Notes under the pieces: model-generated
Seen by the model: the letters and a program-made list of their open reading frames with translations, nothing else
What the model was told of the DNA's origin: nothing
Database searches by the model: none
Assembly: GCA_020284085.1 (NCBI GenBank)
Contig: JACEVL010000130.1
Span: 3,600,039 to 3,664,038 of the forward strand
Source: Aporrectodea caliginosa
Lineage: Eukaryota; Annelida; Clitellata; Crassiclitellata; Lumbricidae
Direction of reading: 5' to 3'
DNA length: 64,000 bases
Translations under genes and position numbers: made by a program
Shown here: in pieces, positions 24,177 through 35,646 of the stretch
Layout: every line of letters begins with the position of its first letter
Numbering within the stretch: position 1 is the first letter of the stretch

Positions 24177-24902
24177 GATTCTCTCTCTCAATCTGGATTT
24201 ATTGACAATTGGTTAATGACAGTCCTTTCATTGTATGGATATTTAATGAGTTTTTGGGTGGCCTTTCATGGTACGACGATTTAATGAGCCAATATAATGG
24301 GCTTTTGACGGCACTTTTATGATGGCCTATTCATAGTGCGTGACCCAATATAATGGGGCTTTGTGTGTGCTTTTATGATGGCCTATTCATAGTACGGCGT
24401 CTTAATTACCCAATATAATGGGGCTTTGCGTGCGCTTTTATGATGACCTATTCATAGTACGGCGGTTTAGTGAGTTTATGACCTAGCGCCAGTTACAAAA
24501 GACCATTGTGCTTTGATGTATGAACAAAGGACGCGGGGGTGGCCCATTAGCACTAGATTGACAGGTGCTCAACCCTAGGAACAATTGATTGGCAGGTGCG
24601 CCAACCCTAGGAACAATGGACGAGCAGGTGCGCCAACCCTAGGAACAATTGATTGACAGGTGGGCAACCCTAGAAACAATGGAGTGGCAGGTGCGCCAGA
24701 CCCTGGAACAATGACCTCGGGATGGCAGCCCAAGCCTAGAGCCAAAAGGGGCGGGGCCCAGAACAATAGGGGGCGGGGCTAACTGACCAATCAGGAGTAG
24801 GAGGCGTGGCTAACTGACCAATCAGGAGTAGGAGGCGTGGCTAACTGACCAATCAGGAGTAGGAGGCGTGGCTGCGCTTCAAATGGGAGTCATCACACTA
24901 CT
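21283..24902. repeat. Outer right foldback arm (mirror of 13352-16952)
   Basis: This arm carries the same modules in reverse order and orientation: 50-60-bp units, the LINE fragment (21902-22021, minus), CA/TATG-like DNA, (AAT)n (22613-22670), 255-bp units, (CT)n (24101-24172), 65-bp and 40-bp units, and the terminal 31-bp units. The (AAT)n near 23750-23840 is longer than in the left arm and has one extra A. The (CT)n block is followed by ATTCTCTCTCTCAATCTGG-like sequence that the left arm lacks. Confidence 0.85.
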
Positions 24903-25199
24903 ACGGCATCATCAAAGACCTACTGGGCGTAGGCTACCTTCCAATCCCTTCTTTCAATACCTAGGCCTTACCTTCGTTTATCGAACGAGCGCGAAAGAAT
25001 GGGTGCATATAAGAAGCAGACTTATTTCAATTTCCAGGGGATATGTCCGGGGAAAATGTCCTACACTCGAGAAAGAGAGACAAATAGCACATTTGGAGGT
25101 GTTAACGACAGTATATCAACTCTAGGTACATACCCGCTTGACCAAAACCAGATACGGACACTCATGCAGAAACTAAGTCCAAATAGTCAGAGGCAGCTT
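24903..25199. other. Right flank of the foldback
   Basis: Single-copy-looking intron DNA with two GGGGATATGTCC / GGGGAAAATGTCC units at 25034-25062. These resemble, in inverse orientation, the array at 12783-12896 beyond the other end. No exon is seen. Confidence 0.4.
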
Positions 25200-25482
25200 T
25201 AGACAGTTTTCTGCTGTAGGCCGCTATAAGCAAGGGCAAAAATGCCGCCCCTTACTCATAAATGCTGATCAATCATTAAATTTGTTGCCGCCATTTCTGA
25301 GTATTGTTCTGCATAAGGGCACACTTATTCTTCTAAAATGATAATATATTGGGGCGATAGGGGCATCATAAAATCTACACGAAGTACGAAAAAAATCTTT
25401 TATTTCTCTGTTTTTTGCCGGAATTTGCCGCCCTTGAAAACTGTCGCTCTATAGGCAGCCGCCTCTATCGCCTATACCTAAA
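25200..25482. mobile_element. Probable hAT-like MITE remnant
   Basis: The right end has CTATAGGCAGCCGCCTCTAT followed by CGCCTATACCTAAAGCCGG, a pattern typical of one hAT MITE type. The left end has a loosely matching GCTGTAGGCCGCTATA. No clear target duplication was found, and the next MITE starts at its right end. Confidence 0.35.
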
Positions 25483-25824
25483 GCCGGTGTCCCGATATAT
25501 TCTATCCGCCCTAAAGCATATCCCCCCGGATGGAATAAACCGGTTTAGAGTGTCCGGGGGATAAACCATTCTATCCCCCATCGTCATACGCATCACGATA
25601 TCCAGTACGAAAATCCAGTCAAAATTATCAAAAACGAAGTAAATTAATTCCAGGTCGACGTACAAACTAAAGATACGCAACTTAAAATATTGTATGTATA
25701 CAATAAATCCAAACAGTACGGCTGAATACACTCAGAAACCGCCAATAATGCAGACTAAACCGAATATTCCATTTCGCTAAGGGGATACTCATGTATGGGG
25801 GATACTCTATTTCGTGACACCGGC
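25483..25824. mobile_element. MITE with GCCGGTGTC termini
   Basis: The left end GCCGGTGTCCCGATATATTC is mirrored at the right end by GCCGGTGTCACGAAATAGAG (reverse strand). Subterminal blocks of GGGGGATA type recur in both orientations. The element is about 340 bp with no coding capacity. The superfamily was not determined. Confidence 0.55.
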
Positions 25825-26394
25825 ACTGCAAATAGTGGTCATATGAGGGGAAATAAGTTACTGATGGCCGTGCACGCCAAGACCAGTGTCGCGAACGAAC
25901 GAAAAGGCGGCAAAATAAGTCGGATTGCAATTAAACTTATGTCCTTTTCCTTTTTCTATTCTGGGGCTATGAGCTTTGGTGATATTAACACGTCATGCAG
26001 AAAATGAAAAATGCAACAACAAAAACAGGAAAACAAATGCAATGAATCCTTGGAGTATATAGGATCAACAAAGCTAAACATATAGTATGGCATAGACCCC
26101 TTAAATTTACAGGACTGAAGGCGTTCAACCTCGAGACTTGGAACATGGGTCTATTGTCAATTTACTATTTTTATCAGAAAAAAATTAATAAATAGCCCGA
26201 TTTGGATAAACTGTTTGTCTCGACGAGAGCTATATCTGGAAAAAATGTTGACACTAAATTCTGGGTCATTCAAGGTCATTTCTAGGTGAAAAAATTAAAT
26301 TAAGCAAAAATCAGATAAAAATGGCCAGAGCTCGGCCAATAATTGTTGGATCGGCTAATTCTTTCTTATATTCCTCGTCTTCATTGAGGGCTAC
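25825..26394. other. Intronic sequence, no supported feature
   Basis: No exon or repeat family was recognised. The 70-codon frame at 25795-26007 has no domain. Confidence 0.4.

Positions 26395-26470
<76 letters not shown>
26395..26470. repeat. (AAT)n microsatellite
   Basis: About 25 uninterrupted units of AAT. Confidence 0.95.
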
Positions 26471-26471
<1 letters not shown>

Positions 26472-26595
26472 GCCGTGGCCTTCCGTGGCACTTTTGCCCA
26501 ACCAGAACTTGTCGAGTGAATGCCGTTCCAGACGTCCATCTTATTGTCTCCGGACATTTTTTAGCGGCCTGAGGGATTAGAACTACCTCGGGTAA

Positions 26596-26931
<336 letters not shown>

Positions 26932-26990
26932 ATACGTTAAATAACAGCAGATGTATTTCTATAGTTGTATACAGATGAATGACTATATAC

Positions 26991-27328
26991 TTAGGATGGG
27001 GACTTGAGCAGAGCGTCGAGTGACGACGTGGCAGATGAACTGAGCCATCATCCAGTAGATGACGGTTGAGATGAGCAGTGCGGGCACTTTGATGCGATGA
27101 CCTGGTGACACGAGGAGCAGAACGAGCAGCGGAATGGTGAGGAGTGCCATCGGAAATAGCAACACGGCCACGTAGTAGAACAACTGACGTCGGAAGATAA
27201 CGTCGAAACGAGCGCAGACGGGCAATGACGATGACGATGACGACGACGATGACGATGACAGAGAGGCGTTGAGGCCATCGATGAAGTAGCTCTCCGATAG
27301 ATAACAAGGAGTGGCCGTCTGTCTTCGC
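26991..27328 (-). CDS. Ion channel exon: loop C, M1, M2
   Basis: The acceptor TTACAG precedes GCGAAGAC and the donor is CTAA|GTATAT. Entry is phase 2 and exit phase 1, both matching the neighbouring exons. It encodes 112 full codons. Eleven consecutive serines (TCA/TCG codons) occupy the loop-C region. A single Cys (PVCARFDV) stands where nicotinic alpha subunits have a Cys pair, followed by FRRQLFYYV entering M1. The M1-M2 linker is SPGHRIK, and M2 starts at the Lys. From that Lys to the VP after M2 there are 31 residues, the same as in alpha7 receptors, so the alignment is gap-free there. Position -1' is Ile instead of Glu, 9' is Val, 20' is His instead of Glu, and 2' is Pro. Confidence 0.88.
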
Positions 27329-27545
27329 CTGTAATCGTACAGTCATAATATACATGATGCTTTTAGATTTCACAAGCTGCGCTATATAAATTAATTGCAA
27401 TTGGTTGAATTGCGGCACAACATTAAATGTGTAATTGTAAGTATAACTTCTATCGTGCCGGGGTCTAATGCGCAAGGCTTCAACCGATTGCGCACCACCT
27501 TTGTACCGGACTGCGGTTTGTCAGCTTGATTATTTAAATACCGGT

Positions 27546-27584
<39 letters not shown>

Positions 27585-27718
27585 TATACATATACATATT
27601 CCAACACCAAGACGTAACCAGGTCAATATCCATAAGAAGAGAGGCAGCCTGTGGTGAATAATCAATTTTAAATGCGTGTGTCAGTCACCTCTGCATTATT
27701 TTGGTGAGCGGAGCTACA

Positions 27719-27756
<38 letters not shown>

Positions 27757-28518
27757 ATATATATATATATATGTGTGTCATTCGTTATCAAGCTATGTAT
27801 GGACATATTGTTCCGTTTGTTCGATTGTCGTTATCGTGTTTTATGTTTCAGGAAAATTATCCTTCGGGTCAATGACTGTCTCTGTCTGTCTCTGTCTCCT
27901 CTCCGCTCTCTCTGTCTGTCTGCCTGTCTCTGTCAGTCTGTCTGTCTGTCTCTGTCTCTGTTTTCCTGTTTCTCTCTGTGTCTGCATCTCTGTGTCTCTC
28001 TTTTTGTCTCTGTCTCTCTGTTTCTCTCTCTCTTTGCCTGTCTGTCTATCTCTGTCTGTCTCTGTCTCTCTCTACTCTTCCCTCTCTCTGTCTGCCTGCC
28101 TCTGTCTGTCTCTGTGTCTGTCTGTCTCTCTCCGAGGGTCTTTTATCAAAGATCCATAAATAATAGATAAACAATTGCGCTACAATACAGCACACATGAG
28201 AACATATGCGTGAAAACTGCACTGGCCTCCGGAAAGGATCCAGTTCAATATCATCCAGCTGGGACGGTGCCCGCATGCTGGTCGTAAAATGCATGCCAGC
28301 ATATGCATACATGCAAACATAAATGTCTATGTTAATATATATACATGCATATATATGTATAATAAAAGCCAAGAGTCAATCGATATACATCAATAAGCCT
28401 GTGTATACGTATCGAAAGTCGAAAGGTCAACGACAGAAATGGCTGGCCTGTTTTTAAATTCCAAAACCAGACAAATATGACGATGTTTATGCCAATTGCA
28501 AAAGTAAGACACAATATT
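27329..28518. other. Intron with (TA)n and (TCTG)n tracts
   Basis: This interval contains (TA)n at about 27549-27580 and 27722-27770, and a 260-bp TCTG/CTCT pyrimidine-rich tract at 27873-28131 whose open frames are low-complexity. No exon was found. Confidence 0.6.
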
Positions 28519-28860
28519 CATTCATTCATTCATTCATTTCAGATATTTATATAGCGCCCCTTCAAGATTTCTACTCAGAGGCGCTCCCGACTACAGCGCG
28601 GACACTGAATCGGAGTTTCACGCCGAAGCGCATGAGCAATTGCGAGTGAAGGACTTGCCCAGGGTCCCTACGCGGCGGCTTGAGGTGGATTCGAACCTGC
28701 AACCCTCCGGCTGCAAGGCACCAAACATACCCCCTTGAGGTGGAATCGAACCCGCAACCCTCCGGCTGCAAGGCACCAAACATACCCCTTGAGGTGGATT
28801 CGAACTCGCAACCCTCCGGCTGCAAGGCACCGAACATACCCCTACACCACCGCGCCCGCA
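28519..28860 (-). mobile_element. tRNA-derived SINE with triplicated B-box unit
   Basis: On the minus strand the head reads GCGCGGTGGTGTAGGGGTAT (A box TGGTGTAGGGG). It is followed by a B box GAGTTCGAATCC and a body that ends GCGCTATATAAATA with a (GAAT)n tail. A 54-bp unit containing the B box and the CTTGCAGCCGGAGGGTTGCG block occurs three times (about 28680-28842). The same family, with one B box, is present at 52786-52985 on the plus strand. Confidence 0.8.
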
Positions 28861-29530
28861 TGAGTTTTATCATTGCGGATGAGCCATTATGATGTTATTT
28901 TACTTGTGCTTAGGTGAAGTCTTAGATGAAGCAACGTGCACGTTTATTTCAAAAGAAATCATCTCTCCAAGCTTTGCCTGTAATAGGCCTGCATTCAGGA
29001 ATGCAGTGATCTTATTTCCCCGGCGTTATAATCTCCGGCGAGCGCTTTAGGAATCATAGGCCTATTTATGTAGACATGAATACATGAAGATGGTTCGTGA
29101 GCACGTGCTAGTGTTCTAGTCTGTTTTGGTATAAAACGCCGATAATGGTTCATTTGTCACAGGCATAAAAGTTTACGCCATCCCATGACAAAAGACCATT
29201 CAACATCACACGATAGACATATACTGTATACATATACGTCGTTTTATATATAGACATACGTATATATATGAGCATATGTAAAACATACATATATACATAT
29301 GCAAATACATAAACGCACGCATGCGTAACCATTGGCATATGTGCCAGTTGCTAAAGTAAATGACCCATCAATTATTTCGTCACTTAATTGTCCACTTACA
29401 TCTATGAAGGCCCATATATTTCACATCATACTATATTGTTTCACTTAATTATAATGTAGGCCTATACATAATATACCCGTATACAATTATACATGTATAC
29501 ATATAAATAAAAGTCATAAAGACTCTTGTT
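28861..29530. other. Intronic sequence, no supported feature
   Basis: AT-rich, with TATACATA-like runs at about 29220-29310. No exon, RNA gene or repeat family was recognised. Confidence 0.4.
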
Positions 29531-29533
29531 CAT

Positions 29534-30085
29534 GCCTACCTACCTACTTACCTACCTACCTACCTATCTATCTACCTACCAACACCTATCTATCTACCTA
29601 CCAACACCTATCTATCTACCTACCAACACCTATCTATCTACCTACCAACCTACCTACCTACCTACCTACCTACCTACCTACACCTACCTTCCCATCCATC
29701 CATCCATCCATCCATCCATCCATCCATCCATCCATCCATCCATCCATCCATCCATCCATCCATCCATCCATCCATCCATCCATCCATCCATCCATCCATC
29801 CATCCATCCATCCATCCATCCATCCATCCATCCATCCATCCATCCATCCATCCATCCATCCATCCATCCATCCATCCATCCATCCATCCATCCATCCATC
29901 CATCCATCCATCCATCCATCCATCCATCTATCTATCTATCCATCTATCTATCCATCTCTCAAATCGATCCATCCATACAATCCATCCATCGTTCTTTCCT
30001 TCCTCCATCCATTCATTTTATCCATCACTTTTTAGATCCAGTTTATCCATCCATGTTATACATCCGTCCGTCCATCCATGTATAC
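29534..30085. repeat. (CCTA)n and (CATC)n tetranucleotide arrays
   Basis: CCTA-type units (29534-29685) are followed by about 59 perfect CATC units (29692-29927) and degenerate CATC units to about 30085. The IHPS and MDGW open frames are artefacts. Confidence 0.95.
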
Positions 30086-30312
30086 CCATCCATTCAAATA
30101 CAAATATTATATTCATATAAAGCATATACCTCGTGGACAGGATCTTACTGGTATTGAAAACTTGAATTAGAAATTGTAGGATACCTCGCTTGTCTAGAAT
30201 TTTACTAATTTAACAACTTCGACACTTTATCACAAGTGTCCGGGCGAAATAGAAATAGTGAATGCTAAGTCGACGAAGTATAGGACTTGAAAGATGCTGA
30301 TTTTTGTGCAGT
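30086..30312. other. Intronic sequence, no supported feature
   Basis: Nothing was recognised. Confidence 0.4.
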
Positions 30313-30648
30313 CCTTTGACGGACGGAGGTTCTTGACGTAAGAAGATTGTCTTCAGACGGAGGTCCTTGACGTAAGAAGTTTGTCTTCAGACGGAGGTCC
30401 TTGACGTAAGAAGATTGTCTTCAGACGGAGGAAGATTGTCTTCAGACGGAGGTCCTTGACGTAAGAAGATTGTCCTCAGACGGAGGTCCTTGACGTAAGA
30501 AGATTGTCTTCAGACGGAGGTCCTTGACGTAAGAAGATTGTCTTCAGACGGAGGTCCTTGACGTAAGAAGATTGTCTTCAGACGGAGGTCATTGACGTCA
30601 GAAGATTGTCTTCAGACGGAGGTCATTGACGTCAGAAGATTGTCTTGA
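30313..30648. repeat. 34-bp minisatellite with TTGACGTAAG in each unit
   Basis: About ten units of CAGACGGAGGTCCTTGACGT plus AAGAAGATTGTCTT, one of them truncated. The last two carry ATTGACGTCAG instead. Each unit holds a CRE/ATF-like TGACGTAA or TGACGTCA. Confidence 0.95.
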
Positions 30649-32005
30649 AGGTCAACGAGATAAATCATGGACAGAGTCGAGTCGACCTAGACTGATATTG
30701 GCAGAGGTCTACACACTTAAAAGGCTAAGAGATCATCCGCAATGGGAAGTGATGTGAAGTCGACTTCTCCTGCAGTGGACCGCTTTAGGTCATTCCAGAC
30801 TGAGAATGAGACTGATGCGCTTTCATCAGGTTAGCCAAGCAATTCGGTGTCCGATAAATTTCACACCAAATCCCAAGACTAGACGAATCCTTTTCTGATT
30901 AAATGGTTACACCAGCCGCGTGTCATGAATTGATAAGCAGTTTATTTATAAACATCATTCGCTGTCGTTGTTTACAATAATGGCTTCTTCCCTGACCGTG
31001 CATGCATGGCTGGCAATTGAACCGTATACGAATATGCACGGCATTGCAAACCCTTAACCGAGTCTAAAACGACTTTATAAATCAGTGACCGAATCATTTG
31101 AATTCGATTTAGCAAATAGGACGACTATGCGAACCAAAGTACTCAGGCAATATACCTACTTTAGCTTAATTATGTTGCCAAACTAAGCAGGTCAAAGTGT
31201 AAGTTATTAGCGCAACACAACAAAATTATAGGGCATAAACATGGCGTGACATACTATTTTAATAATAACTTGTAGTTCGGCGAAAAATTACTTAATAAAT
31301 TAATTGCTCAAGATTGCGTGTTAATGAAGTAGACCTTCCATAACTTAACCATAACCATGCATTCGTTTCTCGTTCCCAGTACAAACAGCAGATACGTAAC
31401 AATAAACGCAACGCGCATCAACATAACTATTATACGCACAAGATCATTTAATTCATATTCAAAATTCAAATTTTATTTGCATTTAGTCTGCCGCTTGTTA
31501 TACTTTAAACCCACTAAAAATATTAACGTATAATATTGTATAGGCCTTTAATGAATTGTGCAGAGAAACATGCGTAACCTTTGCGTATAGGCCTATTCAT
31601 TGTTTCGTGACATTCACTAAATGTATGTTTCATGCGATTAAAGTCATGGACCAGTGAATATGCAAGACTGCCGTGTTGCCCATATCGACCGTCGTTTTTA
31701 AGAAGACTCAAAGAGGACTGGAATCCCTTGGGACCAACTGCAGGGTCCCGAGGTTCTTGAAACTGCTTTGGCACAGACCACGAGTATTGGGAAGAGGAGA
31801 ATCGGTCGGACGAAGACTATTTAACGAGAACATTCGACGCAAATCCATCGAGAGATGTTAGAGATGAAGAAATTGCGGAATAATGCGTTGCTGATGCAGC
31901 AGTCGATGAACAACCAACATCGCACAGACCAATAGGCAACCAGCAAAACAGCCATAAGGGAAACAGACCCACACAGACAAACAGATACACGACCGAGGCA
32001 GATTA

Positions 32006-32036
<31 letters not shown>

Positions 32037-32985
32037 GACCTCTGTATATAGGCCTCTTTGCTTCACATATATATTATAAATATATATATACATATGCATA
32101 TATAGGCCTACAATATTATACACTATAGGGAATTTATGCACGATATATCGTGCTTAAGTTATAATAGTATATACATGTGTACCTGTCATATCTATATATA
32201 TATTATATGCCAATATAATATTATTATTATTGATATCCTCAATATTCACGGTGTGGCGATATATGAATATACGACGCAATAACCTGTGCAGATGGGAAAC
32301 AATAGCTCTGAACTCGTTGAACTGTTTCGCCGCCGGTGAAACAATCAAGGATGACGTCCCAAGATGAATGGATCATATATTTGCATGACTGGCCACAAAC
32401 CATTCGGAGGCAGCCTATATAGACAAATGTGGCCCCTCAACGACCCAAGAGTCTTATTCATTTATCGAGTGCAGTAGAAACGCTGCCGTATGCCATTAGA
32501 CGACCTATGCTATACATCGGTCTTTGGCCGTTTGCACATTATACAATACATACTGCAGTAGTATATATATGCTACCGCTGCTATATATTAGTATTAGCAC
32601 ACAACAACTACGGTATAAGTCAATGGAAGCTGTTCCAAGAACTTTATATTTGGGGCTTAAGAGAAAGGGATAGCCCGTGTATGTGACTCAATTATCAAAC
32701 ATTTAGCCAAATCAATGCGGACAAATGATGTCGACTAGCTTTAAGAAGGCCGATTCTAATATGAACATCTGAATCAGCCAATGGTAGATCTTCAATACTT
32801 AAATTATTTTTAAACCTTTATTTAAGTCTATTTTGCACAGCATGCAAGTTGACACTGTGGAAACTATATACAGCAGATTTACAACGTACACCAAACTTAC
32901 AAGTGCTGTCATTGCTTCTTGGGTGTGACCGTTAAGCCGTTAAAGGTGTCAAACCATCTGGATCAATTCAGCCCTCTTCCGCTAA
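30649..32985. other. Intronic sequence with TA-rich islands
   Basis: TA-rich stretches occur at 32008-32035, 32065-32105 and 32190-32240. Open frames at 31523-31774, 31821-32141 and 32429-32686 have no recognisable domain. I see no exon that would extend the ion-channel frame. The exon phases already join without one. Confidence 0.45.
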
Positions 32986-32989
32986 ACGA

Positions 32990-34425
32990 GTGACAGTGCA
33001 AGTTGGGAAGTGAGAAATGTATCCAATGGGTGAGATTGCTAAGTCAGAACTGTATCCAGTGCGTGGGATTGCTAAGTGAGATTGCTCCAGCGGGTGGGAT
33101 TGTTTAGAGAAAATATATCCAGTGGGTGATATTGCTAAGTGAGAATTGTATCCAATGGGTTGGATTGCTAAGTGAGAAATGTATCCAGTGAGTGAGATAG
33201 CTAAGTGAGAAATGTATCCAGTGGTTGGGATTGATAAGTGAGAAATGTATCCAGTGAGTGAGATAGCTAAGTGAGAAATGTATCCAGTGGTTGGGATTGC
33301 TAAGTGAGAAATGTATCCAGTGAGTGAGATAGCTAAGTGATAAATGTACCCAGTGAGTGAGATAGCTAAGTGAGAAATGTACCCAGTGTTTGGGATTGCT
33401 AAGTGAGAAATGTATCCAGTGAGTGAGATAGCTAAGTGATAAATGTACCCAGTGTTTGGGATTGCTAAGTGAGAAATGTATCCAGTGAGTGAGATAGCTA
33501 AGTGATAAATGTACCCAGTGAGTGAGATAGCTAAGTGAGAAATGTACCCAGTGTTTGGGATTGCTAAGTGAGAAATGTATCCAGTGAGTGAGATAGCTAA
33601 GTGATAAATGTACCCAGTGTTTGGGATTGCTAAGTGAGAAATGTATCCAGTGAGTGAGATAGCTAAGTGATAAATGTACCCAGTGAGTGAGATAGCTAAG
33701 TGAGAAATGTACCCAGTGTTTGGGATTGCTAAGTGAGAAATGTACCCAGTGTTTGGGATTGCTAAGTGAGAAATGTATCCAGTGGGTGAGATTGCTAAGT
33801 GATAAATGTACCCAGTGAGTGAGATAGCTAAGTGAGAAATGTACCCAGTGAGTGAGATAGCTAAGTGAGAAATGTACCCAGTGTTTGGGATTGCTAAGTG
33901 AGAAATGTATCCAGTGAGTGAGGTAGCTAAGTGAGAAATGTATCCAGTTGTTGGGATTGATAAGTGAGAAATGTATCCAGTGAGTGAGATAGCTAAGTGA
34001 GAAATGTATCCAGTGGTTGGGATTGCTAAGTGAGAAATGTATCCAGTGAGTGAGATAGCTAAGTGATAAATGTATCCAGTGAGTGAGATAGCTAAGTGAT
34101 AAATGTACCCAGTGAGTGAGATAGCTAAGTGAGAAATGTACCCAGTGAGTGAGATAGCTAAGTGAGAAATGTACCCAGTGTTTGGGATTGCTAAGTGAGA
34201 AATGTATCCAGTGGGTGAGATTGCTAAGTGAGAATTGTATCCAGTGGTTGGGATTGATAAGTGAGAAATGTATCTAGTGAGTGAGATAGCTAAGTGAGAA
34301 ATGTATCCAGTGTTTGGGATTGCTAAGTGAGAAATGTATCCAGTGAGTGAGATAGCTAAGTGAGAAATGTATCCAGTGAGTGTCACTGAGTTAGATAGCT
34401 AAGTGAGAAATGTATCCAAATGTTG
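32990..34425. repeat. 33-bp minisatellite, about 43 copies
   Basis: Units of GTATCCAGTGAGTGAGATAG plus CTAAGTGAGAAAT alternate with variants (GTGTTTGGGATTGCT, GTGGTTGGGATTGAT, TGATAAATGTACC). Because 33 is a multiple of three, the minus strand stays open for 472 codons (32968-34386), encoding an 11-residue repeat GYISHLAISLT / GYISHLAIPNT. The plus strand has a stop in every unit. It lies inside an intron of the ion-channel gene in sense orientation. I call it a minisatellite, not a gene. Confidence 0.95.
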
Positions 34426-35274
34426 TGCTTTCGCCCGTAGAGCCTTCTGATCCTGGACCACACCTTTGAGAAGGAAGTGTCTTTAGAGCCGTGTAAACAA
34501 GCGTTTTGCCGTTACCTTATTACTGTTCACACCATAAAAAGTGCTTTCAGAATACTACTGACCGTAATAGGTAAAAATAGAAAATACTAACTGTCTAGAT
34601 ACATTACATTCTTGAAATGACTTCTGCTTGTAGGCCGACTACATGATGTGATACTGTGACCCAATAGTCTTCACTGTATGCATGCATAGGTACATTATCA
34701 GCTCATGCACAGACATATGCATGTGTGCCATTGAATGTGCGTGAGTATGTGCCATTCTGTATGCATGTATGGACACAGTGTTTCTTTCCTTCCGCTGACA
34801 GCGTGCTGATGGTCTTTTCTCCGCTTCCAGCTATCCAAGGTCCTTCGTGATTGCGGCTTTGTATGTCGTGATGGATGTCGTAATTTATCGTTCCCTATCC
34901 TTTGAAGATGTCCCTCCGATGCTGTTCATATGCAGACAGAGACATATAACTCATGATGTATGAGCCTAGACTTTTAAAACGTTCTGGTGACGACCTCCGT
35001 TGCTGTGTGTACAACTCGTGGCATGTCTTTGTTTAGCAAATTTCCAATTTCACTACAGAGAATTCGGTACTTAACGTTTTTTTCCTACGTGAAAGCTGCT
35101 GCATCCTTCCTCTAAGGGTTGTATCTCGTGTCGTTGTGCAATTGACCTGTAGATCCTAATCCCCAGTGGTCTGCACCACCCAAGGCATTGGCTTTCAGGA
35201 ATACGACAGAATAAGGTTTGGCGCGCCATTGGTAGATGGTTGCGCTGTGTGTTGACGCCGAGACAACTGACAAT
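34426..35274. other. Intronic sequence, possible old repeat
   Basis: No assigned feature. The more GC-rich part from 34770 to 35270 may be an old retroelement fragment, but no domain is recognisable. The minus open frame 35071-35445 runs across the border of the MITE at 35275, so it is not a gene. Confidence 0.35.
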
Positions 35275-35646
35275 CAGGGCCGCATTAGGGCTAGTGCGGG
35301 CCAGGGTGCTGTGATACCTCCCAAAGGCCCCCTCTGACAACCGTCGGTCCACCACACACATATTTATAACATGCTTACTAGTGGGCATTAACTGCCTAAA
35401 GACACAATACACAATTAACGTTACATTACTATCTGGTACACGCAATGATTATTGTCAGGTAAATAACTACAAGCAATTAAATTAATTGTGACGTCCTATT
35501 TATTTATGTTGCAGCATTTTCGCTAGATTTAACAATAAGTAAAAAACAAGCACATTAAAAAATTTCTTCACTTCCAAAAATGCGGGCCCTTCGATACTGC
35601 GGGGTCGGGTGTTGACGCACCCTTAGCACCCATTAATGCGTCCCTG
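35275..35646. mobile_element. hAT-type MITE
   Basis: It starts CAGGGCCGCATTAGGGC and ends ATTAATGCGTCCCTG, with GTGCGGGCC and GGGTGCTG subterminal words matched in inverse order at the other end. The flanks carry an 8-bp target duplication with one mismatch (CTGACAAT at 35267-35274, TTGACAAT at 35647-35654). It is 372 bp without coding capacity. Confidence 0.8.

Larger units (their letters stand above)
13352..24902. mobile_element. Giant foldback structure (11.5-kb inverted repeat)
   Basis: The segment beginning AGTAGTGTGATGACTCCC at 13352 is mirrored by the reverse complement ending at 24902. Outer arms 13352-16952 and 21283-24902 are nearly identical, differing mainly in microsatellite length and a few substitutions. 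Inner arms 16953-18569 and 19016-21282 are homologous but strongly diverged and unequal in length. The fold is a near-perfect palindrome at 18570-19015. Arms built of tandem repeats resemble Foldback/Galileo-type transposons and the TU elements described in sea urchins. The word CGGCA flanks both ends (left adjacent, right after one base), a possible but short target duplication. It sits in the last intron of the ion-channel gene. A recent inverted duplication is the alternative. Substitutions between arms argue against a simple assembly artefact. Confidence 0.8.

Noticed and set aside
28794..28859. Functional tRNA gene
   Set aside because: A and B boxes are present but no cloverleaf with matched acceptor stem forms. 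The unit is a SINE head with a body and tail.
29526..30035. 169-codon IHPS-repeat frame and MDGW frames opposite
   Set aside because: Translations of a (CATC)n microsatellite.
30313..30648. CRISPR-like array
   Set aside because: Units are contiguous tandem copies with no unique spacers, and the DNA is eukaryotic.
35071..35445. 124-codon minus frame
   Set aside because: It crosses the border of the hAT MITE at 35275, so it is a chance fusion of flank and element.
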